A stretch of DNA of 64,000 bases from Paraburkholderia aromaticivorans (GTDB lineage Bacteria; Pseudomonadota; Gammaproteobacteria; Burkholderiales; Burkholderiaceae). Location: contig NZ_CP022994.1 in NCBI RefSeq assembly GCF_002278075.1, positions 1 to 64,000 of the forward strand. Reading direction: 5' to 3'. Positions 48,578 through 56,579 of this stretch are shown here, piece by piece; positions within the stretch are counted from its first letter, which is position 1; the number at the start of each line of letters is the position of its first letter. The notes below the pieces were generated by a model. That model did not search any database and was not told the origin of the DNA. It was given only the letters and a program-made list of their open reading frames with translations. The translations under genes were made by a program, and so were the position numbers.

Positions 48578-49219
48578 ATGAATGACGAAGACCAAGCTGC
48601 CCAAGGCGAGCCAGCGCCGGCCTTGCCGCTTTCTCATTCGTTGAGGGATTTGCGGTCGCTGCGCGTGTGCGTGTTCCATCCGCACGACCACGACGGTGCG
48701 CAGCTCACGCAGCAGCTGCAGCGCATCGGGTGCAACGTGCACGCGGTCTGGCCGCCGTTGGCGTCACCGCCGCCCGGCACCGACGTCGTTTTCATCGCGC
48801 TCTCTCCCGACATATTGAGTGCCCTCGACGACTGGTGTACGGACGATGAGGCGCCGCCGACGATCGCGGTTCTCAACTACGAGAACCCCACCGTCATGGA
48901 GGCAATGCTGCGCATCGACGCAAAGGCCGTCGTCACCTCTCCCATTCGGTCCTTCGGACTTCTAAGCGCCCTCGTCCTAGCACATGAGATCGGCCGCGAG
49001 CGCAAGAAGCTGCGCAAGCGCATCATGCGTCTCGAAGAAAAGCTCGGCAGCGCGCGCAAGGTCTCGGAGGCTCAGGACATCCTCTGCCGTCAGCGCGGCG
49101 TCAGCAAGGACGAAGCGTACCGAATCATGCGCGAGCAAGCGATGGCCAAGCGCATGACGGTCGAGGACATCGCCTCCGCCATCACCAATGCGAACGATAT
49201 CCTCTCGCCCCGTCACTGA
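48578..49219 (+). CDS. amiR: ANTAR antitermination regulator AmiR
   Basis: 213 residues: an N-terminal pseudo-receiver domain ([20 protein letters not shown]) that lacks the usual phospho-acceptor Asp arrangement, a coiled coil ([20 protein letters not shown]) and the C-terminal ANTAR helices ([20 protein letters not shown]). It binds paired hairpins in leader RNA and prevents termination. Target leaders are seen at 43532-43613 and, on the other strand, 43281-43359. Confidence 0.93.
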   Translation: MNDEDQAAQGEPAPALPLSHSLRDLRSLRVCVFHPHDHDGAQLTQQLQRIGCNVHAVWPPLASPPPGTDVVFIALSPDILSALDDWCTDDEAPPTIAVLNYENPTVMEAMLRIDAKAVVTSPIRSFGLLSALVLAHEIGRERKKLRKRIMRLEEKLGSARKVSEAQDILCRQRGVSKDEAYRIMREQAMAKRMTVEDIASAITNANDILSPRH

Positions 49220-49479
49220 CGGCACGTAGGCGAGCCGCGGGCAAGACCCCGCCGTGTAGTTATCGGCAGTGAAAGCAGCATAAGATATGGCCTGCGGCAG
49301 TGCGGCTTCGGTTTGAGCTAGCGCGCTGCCCCACCACGTAGCCGCAACGCAGCGCAGGCGCAGCAAATGCGGCAAAACGCCGCTCGCCCTTGGCGATGAG
49401 TACCAGATCGAACGTGCCGTTTCAGTCCCGCCTCGCAATGCCGACAAGGCGTTCCGCAGTATGCCGGTCCGCGCCGCCA
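49220..49479. other. Gene-free stretch after amiR
   Basis: About 260 bp in which no frame gives a convincing protein on either strand. It lies next to the CbbQ pseudogene and is probably decayed coding DNA. Confidence 0.5.
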
Positions 49480-49630
49480 TCAGCATCACGATTCCGGCTT
49501 CGACGTCGGCCTCGGGATAGTGGAAGTCGATGGTCGCAAAGCGTTGTCGCGTCGAAGACTTCAGGTCTTTCGTGCCGCTCTGATAGCCCGGGTTGATCAG
49601 CATGAAGTCGGGATGTGCGTGCAGGAGTTC
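49480..49630 (-). pseudogene. Remnant of a second CbbQ/MoxR ATPase gene
   Basis: Minus-strand translation reads [17 protein letters not shown] then [20 protein letters not shown], a clear match to ELIHAHPDFQLVVSYNPGYQ and KDLKPSTRQRFGAIEFHYPD of the intact CbbQ-type ATPase at 44738. Only about 50 codons remain, with no Walker motifs. A second CbbQ gene, once oriented leftward beside fmdB, has decayed. Confidence 0.8.
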
Positions 49631-49731
49631 CCCTGCTCCAGCTGAAGGTCGTCGATACCGTCCGTTGCGCGCGCAACGGACGTGCGACCGTGAAAAAGGC
49701 GAGGGCTCGCGCCCTCACGTGTGATGGGCGT

Positions 49732-50082
49732 TCAATGGCTGATCATCCAGGGGCGCCCACCGCCGCCGGGGCTCTTCAACCCGTTCGGATTCGTCCCGCC
49801 GCTCGCGCCCGCGAGCGACACCTTCGCGCCGGAGCAGCATCCGCACCCCGGCCGGTGGCGTGCCGGCATCTCGCTCGAATGGCGCGGCGCGTGCGCCGCG
49901 CGCTCGTTCGTCGCGTGTGCGTTACGCTGGGCACCGGACATCAGCGCGAGCGCCGGCGCGCTGACGATCCGCGACGCCACCGCGCCGCATTCGGGGCACT
50001 GGCCCGGGCGATCGCGCTCGGCCATGCTGCGCATGACGGCAAAAGAACCGCAGCTTTCACAGTGAAAGTCGTAGATCGGCAT
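49732..50082 (-). CDS. fmdB: FmdB-type zinc-ribbon protein
   Basis: 116 residues. Starts MPIYDFHCESCGSFAVMRSM and continues GQCPECGAVASRIVSAPALA: the CxxC...CxxC zinc ribbon and flanking pattern of the FmdB regulatory/accessory family, found next to fmdA. The C-terminus is low-complexity with a further CGCC. Proposed as a regulator of formamidase expression. 28 bp downstream of fmdA in the same direction. Confidence 0.9.
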   Translation of the reverse strand: MPIYDFHCESCGSFAVMRSMAERDRPGQCPECGAVASRIVSAPALALMSGAQRNAHATNERAAHAPRHSSEMPARHRPGCGCCSGAKVSLAGASGGTNPNGLKSPGGGGRPWMISH

Positions 50083-50110
50083 GGCTTGCCCCTTGCGTAA
50101 TGAATGGACG

Positions 50111-51349
50111 TCAGGACCTGACGATGTCCGGAGAGATCGGCAGATCGACGCCGCCTTTCACGTGCCTGACCGGGCCTTCCGTGTTCGGCCGGATATCGAA
50201 ATCGAAGATCTGCGTCGGCAGCCACAGCGTCGCGCAGGCGTTTGGAATATCGACGACCCCGCTGATATGCCCCTGGACCGGCGCGCACCCGAGGAGCGAA
50301 TACGCCTGAGCCCCGGAATAGCCGAACTTCTTCAGGTATTCGATCGCGTTCAGGCAAGCCTGGCGGTACGCGACGTGCACGTCGAGGTAGTGCTGCTTGC
50401 CACTTTCGTCGACCGAGATGCCCTCGAAGATCAGATAGTCGTTGTAGTTCGGCGTGATCGGGCTCGGTTTGAAAACCGGATTGCGGATGCCGTATTTTTC
50501 GATTCCGCCCTTGATCAGACTGACGCGCATGTGCACCCAGCCCGCCATCTCGATCGCGCCGCAGAACGTGATTTCGCCGTCGCCTTGGCTGAAGTGCAGG
50601 TCGCCCACCGACAATCCGGCACCCTCGACGTAAACCGGGAAATAGACCTTCGAGCCGCGCGACAGATCCTTGATATCGCAATTGCCGCCGTGCTCGCGCG
50701 GCGGCACCGTACGCGCGCCCTCGGCGGCGGCCTTCGCCTTTGCGTCGCCTGTCAGCTTGCCCATGTGCGCGGTCGCAGCGAACGGCGGATTGGCGAGAGG
50801 CGGCACGCGGTTCGGCTCCGTCGCAATCAGCGCGGCTTCGCGCGCGTTCCACGTTTCGAGCATCTTCGGGTCCGGCAGGCAGCCGATCAGACCCGGATGA
50901 ATCAGCCCGGCGAAATTCACGCCGGGAATGTGGCGCGAACTCGTGTAAAGCCCGTGAAAATCCCAAATCGCCTTCTGCGCGTCCGGGAAATGATCGGTCA
51001 GGAAGCCGCCGCCGTTGGACTTCGAGAAGAACCCGTTGAAGCCCCACTGACTGTCCGGCCGCGCGCCGATGTCGAGTAGATCCACGACGAGCAAGTCGCC
51101 CGGCTCGGCGCCGCGCACGCCCACCGGCCCTGACAAGAAGTGCACGATCGACAGGTCGATGTCGCGCACGTCGTCGGCGCTGTCGTTGTTCTCGATGAAG
51201 CCGCCAGTCCAATCGTACGTTTCGAGGATGAAGTCGTCGCCCGGATTCACCCAGCATGCCATCGGGATGTCGGGGTGCCAACGGTTATGAACGTTCTCGT
51301 TTTCGTAGGCGGACTGGTTCAGGTCGACCTTGATCAGGGTGTCAGGCAT
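50111..51349 (-). CDS. fmdA: Formamidase FmdA (acetamidase/formamidase family)
   Basis: 412 residues from ATG 51349 (AGGAG 8 bp upstream). Typical FmdA: MPDTLIKVDLNQSAYENENV, NRWHPDIPMACWVNPGDDF, GDLHFSQGDGEITFCGAIEM. A zinc enzyme hydrolysing formamide and acetamide, structurally unrelated to AmiF and AmiE, so the island encodes formamidases of two folds. Located at the 3' side of the urt genes, as in the Methylophilus fmd system. Confidence 0.95.
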   Translation of the reverse strand: MPDTLIKVDLNQSAYENENVHNRWHPDIPMACWVNPGDDFILETYDWTGGFIENNDSADDVRDIDLSIVHFLSGPVGVRGAEPGDLLVVDLLDIGARPDSQWGFNGFFSKSNGGGFLTDHFPDAQKAIWDFHGLYTSSRHIPGVNFAGLIHPGLIGCLPDPKMLETWNAREAALIATEPNRVPPLANPPFAATAHMGKLTGDAKAKAAAEGARTVPPREHGGNCDIKDLSRGSKVYFPVYVEGAGLSVGDLHFSQGDGEITFCGAIEMAGWVHMRVSLIKGGIEKYGIRNPVFKPSPITPNYNDYLIFEGISVDESGKQHYLDVHVAYRQACLNAIEYLKKFGYSGAQAYSLLGCAPVQGHISGVVDIPNACATLWLPTQIFDFDIRPNTEGPVRHVKGGVDLPISPDIVRS

Positions 51350-51430
51350 CTCGCATTCTCCTTGGTTCAATGGCATGTACGTGCGCGGCGCCCCACCGCA
51401 CCGCGTTGAACGGCATGTTTTCGCCGGTGG

Positions 51431-52120
51431 TCAGACCGACAGGTACTCGCGGATCCGGTCCGTATCGCCGGAGTCGCGCGAGGTCTGGTGTACGAAACGC
51501 CCGCCTTCGATCACGAACAGCCTGTCCGCGACGTCAAGCGCAAAGCTCAGCACCTGCTCCGACACGAGGATGGCGATGTCGCGCGTCTTCCGGATTTCGT
51601 TCAGCGCCTTCGCGATGTCCTTGATGACCGACGGCTGGATGCCCTCGGTCGGCTCGTCGAGCAGCAACACTTTCGGGTTCGACACCAGTGCCCGCGCGAT
51701 CGCCAGCTGCTGCTGCTGGCCGCCCGAGAGATTGCCGCCCTTGCGCTTGCGCATGTCGTAGAGGACCGGAAAAAGCGCAAAGATTTCGTCGGGCACGCGC
51801 AGGCTTTGGGCGTTTTCGAGCCCCGTCTGGATGTTCTCCTCGACGGTGAGCGCCGAAAAGATCTGCCGCCCCTGCGGCACGTAACCGATGCCCTTGGCGA
51901 CGCGCCGATAGCTTTCTTCCTTCGACACGTCCACCCCGCCCACGCGCACCGAACCGCGACCGGACGGCAGCATCCCGATGAGCGCCTTGAACAGCGTGGT
52001 CTTGCCCATGCCGTTTCGCCCCATGACGGCGACGGTTTCCTTGCTCGCGACATTGAATCCAATGCCGTGCAGCACCTCGCTTTGCCCGTAGCTGACAACC
52101 AGATCGTCGACTTCCAGCAT
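51431..52120 (-). CDS. urtE: Branched-chain/urea-type ABC ATPase UrtE
   Basis: 229 residues; ATG 52120 with GGGAGGGG. LivF-like: MLEVDDLVVSYGQSEVLHGI, Walker A GRNGMGKTT, signature LSGGQQQQLAIARAL, Walker B KVLLLDEPTEGIQPS. The 'TEGIQPSVI' form is characteristic of UrtE. Energises uptake of urea or short amides with UrtD and the two permeases. Gene order urtABCDE-fmdAB supports a urea/short-chain amide transporter. Confidence 0.92.
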   Translation of the reverse strand: MLEVDDLVVSYGQSEVLHGIGFNVASKETVAVMGRNGMGKTTLFKALIGMLPSGRGSVRVGGVDVSKEESYRRVAKGIGYVPQGRQIFSALTVEENIQTGLENAQSLRVPDEIFALFPVLYDMRKRKGGNLSGGQQQQLAIARALVSNPKVLLLDEPTEGIQPSVIKDIAKALNEIRKTRDIAILVSEQVLSFALDVADRLFVIEGGRFVHQTSRDSGDTDRIREYLSV

Positions 52121-52131
52121 GTCCCCTCCCT

Positions 52132-52875
52132 TCAATGCCCGAGATACACGTCGATCACCCGAGGATCCGCCTGCACCTGTGCCATCGGCCCCTCGGCCAG
52201 AATCTTTCCCTGGTGCATCACCGTTACCTTGTGCGCAATGCGCTCGACAAACGCCATGTCGTGTTCAATGACGATCATCGAACGGTTCCGGCAGATCCGG
52301 TCGAGCAGCTCGGCGGTGATTTCACGCTCGCGCACGCTCATGCCGGCAATCGGCTCATCGAGCATCAGCAGCTCCGGGGCCTGCATCAGCAACATGCCGA
52401 TTTCGAGCCACTGCTTCTGCCCGTGCGACAGCAGGCCGGCTTCTAGATCGAGCGCCCGCGCCAGACCGGTTTCCTCCGCGACCGCCTGGACGCGATCGGC
52501 CACCTCGGAATCCTGCTTGTACGCCAGCGCACCGAAGACGCTGCGCCCGCGCGGGAACGACACTTCGAGGTTCTGGGCGACCGTCAGGTTTTCGTAGATC
52601 GAAGGCGTCTGAAACTTGCGCCCGATGCCCTTTCGCACCCGCCGGTACTCGGCCAGCTTCGTGATTTCCTCATTGCGGAACTTGATGCTTCCGGCCGTTT
52701 CCTTCGTCTTGCCGCAGATGAGGTCGAGCAGCGTCGTCTTGCCCGCGCCGTTCGGACCGATCACGACGCGCAGCTCGCCACGTTCAAGATAGAGATTCAA
52801 CGAATCGATCGCCTTGAAGCCGTCGAACGACACAGTCAGGTCTTCGATCGCCAGCAAAAAGTCCGTGTTGCTCAT
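52132..52875 (-). CDS. urtD: ABC ATPase UrtD
   Basis: 247 residues from ATG 52875 (GAAGGAG). LivG-like: Walker A GPNGAGKTT, UrtD-style KWLEIGM-type region (LLSHGQKQWLEIGMLLMQAP with a degenerate signature HGQKQ), Walker B LLMLDEPIAGMSVRE. Start overlaps the urtC stop by 4 bp. 11 bp before urtE. Confidence 0.93.
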   Translation of the reverse strand: MSNTDFLLAIEDLTVSFDGFKAIDSLNLYLERGELRVVIGPNGAGKTTLLDLICGKTKETAGSIKFRNEEITKLAEYRRVRKGIGRKFQTPSIYENLTVAQNLEVSFPRGRSVFGALAYKQDSEVADRVQAVAEETGLARALDLEAGLLSHGQKQWLEIGMLLMQAPELLMLDEPIAGMSVREREITAELLDRICRNRSMIVIEHDMAFVERIAHKVTVMHQGKILAEGPMAQVQADPRVIDVYLGH

Positions 52876-54050
52876 CGCTCGTACTCCTTCTTCCCGCTGC
52901 CGCCCAGCAGACGCTGAAAACGCGGCCGCACGTGCTGCTCGTACAGTCCGGCAAGCCCGTTCGGGAACGCCATCACAACGCCGATGAACATGGCCGCCAT
53001 CAGGTACAGCCACAGATTCGGAAAGCTTTCCGAGAACCACGACTTGCCGAGATTCACGAGCACGGCGCCATACACCGCGCCGACGAGCGACATGCGCCCG
53101 CCGATCGCGGCGTAGATCACCATCTCGATCGACGGGACGATGCCCACGAACGACGGCGACATGAAGCCCACCTGCAGCGTGAACATCGCGCCGCCGATCG
53201 CGGCGAGCAGCGCCGCAACGCAAAACGCGAAGACCTTGAACATCGAGACGTCGTAGCCCGAGAAGCGCACGCGGTCTTCCTTGTCGCGCATCGCGAGCAG
53301 CAGCGTGCCGAGCTTGCTGCGCTGGATCCAGCGGCAGCCGAGCAGCGCGGCGAGCAGCAGCACCGCGTTGACGAAATAGAGGATCAGCTTGGCCTCGTTC
53401 GACTGGATGTCGAAGCCAAGCAGCGTGCGCAGGTCAGTGATCCCGTTGACGCCGCCGGTGTAGCCCTGCTGGCCGATGATCAGCACCGACAGGATCAGCG
53501 CGACCGCCTGCGTGATGATCGCGAAATACACGCCGCCCACGCGCCGTTTGAACATCGCGTAGCTGATCACGAACGCGAGCGCTGTCGGCACGACTAGCGC
53601 CGCGAGGATCGCGAACGGCAGCGAGTGGAACGGCTTCCACCAGAACGGCAGCGCCGTCACCTGGTTCCAGTCCATGAAGTCGGGAATGCCCGGCGTCGTT
53701 TGCGTCTTCGTCGAGATCGGATCGGACGCCTCGAGCTTCAGGAACATTGCCATCGCATAGCCGCCGAGCCCGAAGAACACGCCCTGCCCGAGACTCAGCA
53801 CGCCGCCGTATCCCCACGCGATGACGAGCCCGACAGCGACGAACGCATACGTCAGGTACTTGCCCATCATGTTGAGGCGAAACGCGTCGAGAGCGAGCGG
53901 AAAGATCACGAGGATCACCACGGCCAGTATCGCGATGCCGCCATAACCGGATGCGTCGACCCAGCGCGCCAGCACGCGCCAGCCTTTCGCCGGCGCCGGG
54001 GAAGCGGCCGGCGCGGACGCCCGGTCCGCCAATGGATTCATGGGTTCCAT
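52872..54050 (-). CDS. urtC: ABC permease UrtC
   Basis: 392 residues, LivM-type inner-membrane permease with about 10 membrane segments (GGIAILAVVILVIFPLALDA; GYGGVLSLGQGVFFGLGGYA, the family hallmark). An extra N-terminal Ala/Pro tail (residues 1-30) is cytoplasmic. ATG 54050 has GGAGAGAC upstream. Pairs with UrtB. Confidence 0.93.
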   Translation of the reverse strand: MEPMNPLADRASAPAASPAPAKGWRVLARWVDASGYGGIAILAVVILVIFPLALDAFRLNMMGKYLTYAFVAVGLVIAWGYGGVLSLGQGVFFGLGGYAMAMFLKLEASDPISTKTQTTPGIPDFMDWNQVTALPFWWKPFHSLPFAILAALVVPTALAFVISYAMFKRRVGGVYFAIITQAVALILSVLIIGQQGYTGGVNGITDLRTLLGFDIQSNEAKLILYFVNAVLLLAALLGCRWIQRSKLGTLLLAMRDKEDRVRFSGYDVSMFKVFAFCVAALLAAIGGAMFTLQVGFMSPSFVGIVPSIEMVIYAAIGGRMSLVGAVYGAVLVNLGKSWFSESFPNLWLYLMAAMFIGVVMAFPNGLAGLYEQHVRPRFQRLLGGSGKKEYER

Positions 54051-54135
54051 GTCCGTCTCTCCGAACAGGTTGGTGAGTGACGGGAAATCAGTCGGTAGCC
54101 GTCAACGGGCGCCCGGCGAGACCCGGAAAAGAAAG

Positions 54136-55053
54136 TCATGCGCGCCGCACCTTTGAAGCGAACAGGCCTTGAGGTCGCAGCATCAAAATGCCGACGACCG
54201 TGAGCAGCGTGAGCACGCGGGCCGTGGACCCCGAAAGGAAGAACTCGCTGATCGACTGCATCTGCGCGATACCGAAGGCCGAGGCGACCGTACCCAGCAG
54301 GCTCGCCGCGCCGCCGAACGTGACGACGAGAAACGAATCGACGATATAGAGCGAACCGCTGGTCGGCCCGGTGGAGCCGATCGCGGTAAAGGCCGCGCCC
54401 GCGACGCCCGCGACGCCGCAGCCGATTGCGAACGTCATCCGGTCTGTGAGCTTCGTATTGATGCCCGCGGCGTTGGCCATCGGCCGGTTCGCGACCGTCG
54501 CCCGCACGCGCAGTCCCCAGCGCGAGCGGTAAAGCGCAAGCAGCAATCCGCCCGTCATCATCAGCGCGAGGCCCATCACGAACAGGCCGCTCACCGGAAT
54601 GTCGAGCCCCTGGGCCGGCTCCCACGAGCCCATTAGCCAGTCGGGAAGTGCGGGGCTCACTTCCTTCGGCCCGAACGTCGAGCGAAACACCTGCTGCATG
54701 CCAAGGCTCAAGCCCCAGGTGGCGAGCAGCGTATCGAGCGGACGCCGGTACAGATGCCGGATCAGCGCCCATTCAGCGAGCCAGCCGGCCGCGAATGCGA
54801 GAAAGAACGCGGCCACGATCGCAAAGATGAAGTAGACCGGCGTGAACGCGTGCCACACGTTCTGCGCCACCCACGAAAACATGTAGACCGTGTATGCGCC
54901 GATCGTCATGAATTCGCCGTGGGCCATGTTGATCACCCCCATCTGGCCGAAGATCACGGCCAGCCCGAGCCCCATCAGCAGCAGGACGCTGAACAGGCTC
55001 AGGCCGGCGAACCCCTGCATCAGCGTAATGTTGAAAATGTCTGTAGCGGACAT
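54136..55053 (-). CDS. urtB: ABC permease UrtB
   Basis: 305 residues, LivH-type permease. ATG 55053 (AGGAGAACTG) chosen; the longer open frame upstream runs into the urtA region. Blocks: GLAVIFGQMGVINMAHGEFM, the signature of the family, and PLDTLLATWGLSLGMQQVFR. The 62 bp to urtA contain only leader. Confidence 0.93.
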   Translation of the reverse strand: MSATDIFNITLMQGFAGLSLFSVLLLMGLGLAVIFGQMGVINMAHGEFMTIGAYTVYMFSWVAQNVWHAFTPVYFIFAIVAAFFLAFAAGWLAEWALIRHLYRRPLDTLLATWGLSLGMQQVFRSTFGPKEVSPALPDWLMGSWEPAQGLDIPVSGLFVMGLALMMTGGLLLALYRSRWGLRVRATVANRPMANAAGINTKLTDRMTFAIGCGVAGVAGAAFTAIGSTGPTSGSLYIVDSFLVVTFGGAASLLGTVASAFGIAQMQSISEFFLSGSTARVLTLLTVVGILMLRPQGLFASKVRRA

Positions 55054-55115
55054 CGCAGTTCTCCTGAGGCGGGGCCGCCCGAGCGCGGTCCCCGCCGTGC
55101 TGACGGTTGCAGCAG

Positions 55116-56393
55116 TTACATGTAGCCCTTCGGGAACGGATTCGGCTGGATCGGCTCGGCGGATTGCGCGACAACCTTGAACTGGCCGTCGGACTGTCCC
55201 TCGCCGATCAGCGAGCGGCTCCACAAATGGTGATTCGCGTCCACCTTCGCGTAGCCCTGCGGCGCATTCTTGAGGTCGATGCCCGCTGAGACGGCCACCA
55301 CCTTGTCCACGTCGAAGCTGCCGGCCCGCTCGCACGCGGCCTTCCAGATCCACGGGCCGAGGTAGGCCGCCTGCGTCACATCGCCGATCACGGCGTGCTG
55401 GCCGTACTTCGCCTTGAATGCGGCGACGAACTTGCTGTTGTTGTCGTTGCTAAGCGACTCGAAATACTTCATCGACGAATAGAAGCCGGCAAAATTGTCG
55501 CCACCGATGCCGAGCACCTCATCCTCGGTGACCGACAGTGTCAGCAGGAGCTGCTTCTGCGGCGTGATGCCCGCTGACTTGAGCTGCTTGTAGAACGCGA
55601 CGTTCGAGCCGCCGACGACGGTCGCCAGAATGCAGTCCGGCCGCGCGAGCTTGATCTTGTTCATCAGCGAGTAGAAATCGGTCGTGCCGAGGGGGTAGTA
55701 CTCCTCGCCGACCACCTTCGTGTGCAGATGCTGCTCGATATGGCGGCGTGCGATCTTGTTCGAGGTGCGCGGCCAGATATAGTCCGAGCCCACGAGGAAG
55801 AACGTCTTCGCCTTCTTCGTCTGCGACGCCCAGTCGAGCGCCCAGAGAATCTGCTGAGTCGCCTCCTGGCCGGTATAGAACACGTTCTTCGACTGCTCGA
55901 GACCTTCGTAGAACGTCGGGTAATAGAGCAGCCCGTTATCCTTTTCGAAGACCGGCAGCACCGCCTTGCGCGAGGCCGACGTCCAGCAGCCAAACACCGC
56001 CGCGACGTGATCGCTCTCGAGGAGTTTTTTCGATTTTTCGGCGAACGTCGGCCAGTCGGACGCGCCGTCTTCCTGAATGATCTGGATCTTGCGGCCCAGC
56101 ACGCCGCCCATTGCGTTGATCTGGTCGATGGCGAGCCGCTCCGCCTGGATCGACCCCGTCTCCGAGATTGCCATCGTGCCCGTCGCCGAGTGCAGCTGAC
56201 CGACCGTCACGGTCGTGTCCGTCACCGCGAGGCCGGTCGTGTTGACCTTCGCTGTCGGCGGAACCTGCGCGAACGACATGCGCGGCACGCCTAGCGCCAT
56301 CAGCGGCGCGGCGGCCAGCCCGCCCAGCAGGCGCCGGCGCAGCTGCGAGGGGGCTTCGGGTGCATCGTCTTCGAATCGATCGTCTACGGCCAT
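55116..56393 (-). CDS. urtA: Substrate-binding protein UrtA
   Basis: 425 residues. Twin-arginine-like leader (RRRLLGGLAAAPLMALGVPR, then MSFAQ), and the UrtA/AmiC-type binding fold: VAAVFGCWTSASRKAVLPVF, YPTFYEGLEQSKNVFYTGQE, GSDYIWPRTSNKIARRHIEQ. These blocks are paralogous to AmiC in the neighbouring operon, so the same fold senses amides inside the cell and collects them in the periplasm. AAGGAG precedes ATG 56393. Confidence 0.93.
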   Translation of the reverse strand: MAVDDRFEDDAPEAPSQLRRRLLGGLAAAPLMALGVPRMSFAQVPPTAKVNTTGLAVTDTTVTVGQLHSATGTMAISETGSIQAERLAIDQINAMGGVLGRKIQIIQEDGASDWPTFAEKSKKLLESDHVAAVFGCWTSASRKAVLPVFEKDNGLLYYPTFYEGLEQSKNVFYTGQEATQQILWALDWASQTKKAKTFFLVGSDYIWPRTSNKIARRHIEQHLHTKVVGEEYYPLGTTDFYSLMNKIKLARPDCILATVVGGSNVAFYKQLKSAGITPQKQLLLTLSVTEDEVLGIGGDNFAGFYSSMKYFESLSNDNNSKFVAAFKAKYGQHAVIGDVTQAAYLGPWIWKAACERAGSFDVDKVVAVSAGIDLKNAPQGYAKVDANHHLWSRSLIGEGQSDGQFKVVAQSAEPIQPNPFPKGYM

Positions 56394-56481
56394 TACATTC
56401 TCCTTGTCTGATCCGCTTGGCTAGCGGCCGGCAGGTCCCCGCCGGTGCGTGGGCAGAATGTAGGAAGCCAATATGGCGACC

Positions 56482-56505
56482 GAAATACGTCGATTGACGT
56501 ATTTC
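56482..56505. promoter_or_regulatory. Perfect inverted repeat between urtA and the NCS1-kinase
   Basis: GAAATACGTC-GATT-GACGTATTTC: 10-bp arms, 4-bp spacer, in the 186-bp divergent intergenic region. A half-site-like GGTACGTAC follows near 56519. The best candidate operator for the LuxR-type response regulator encoded at 60004-60984. Confidence 0.68.
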
Positions 56506-56579
56506 CTCCGATGCGACTGGTACGTACTTTGCTTCTCGCCTCCTCTCGGCTATCCGTGCACTAATAAGGATCATCCGGC

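Noticed and set aside
56482..56505. Inclusion of the urtA palindrome in the TACGTA regulon of the left block
   Set aside because: It is a single TACGTC-type palindrome without the ACGTA tandem units or the TTTACG-17-TATAMT promoter form.
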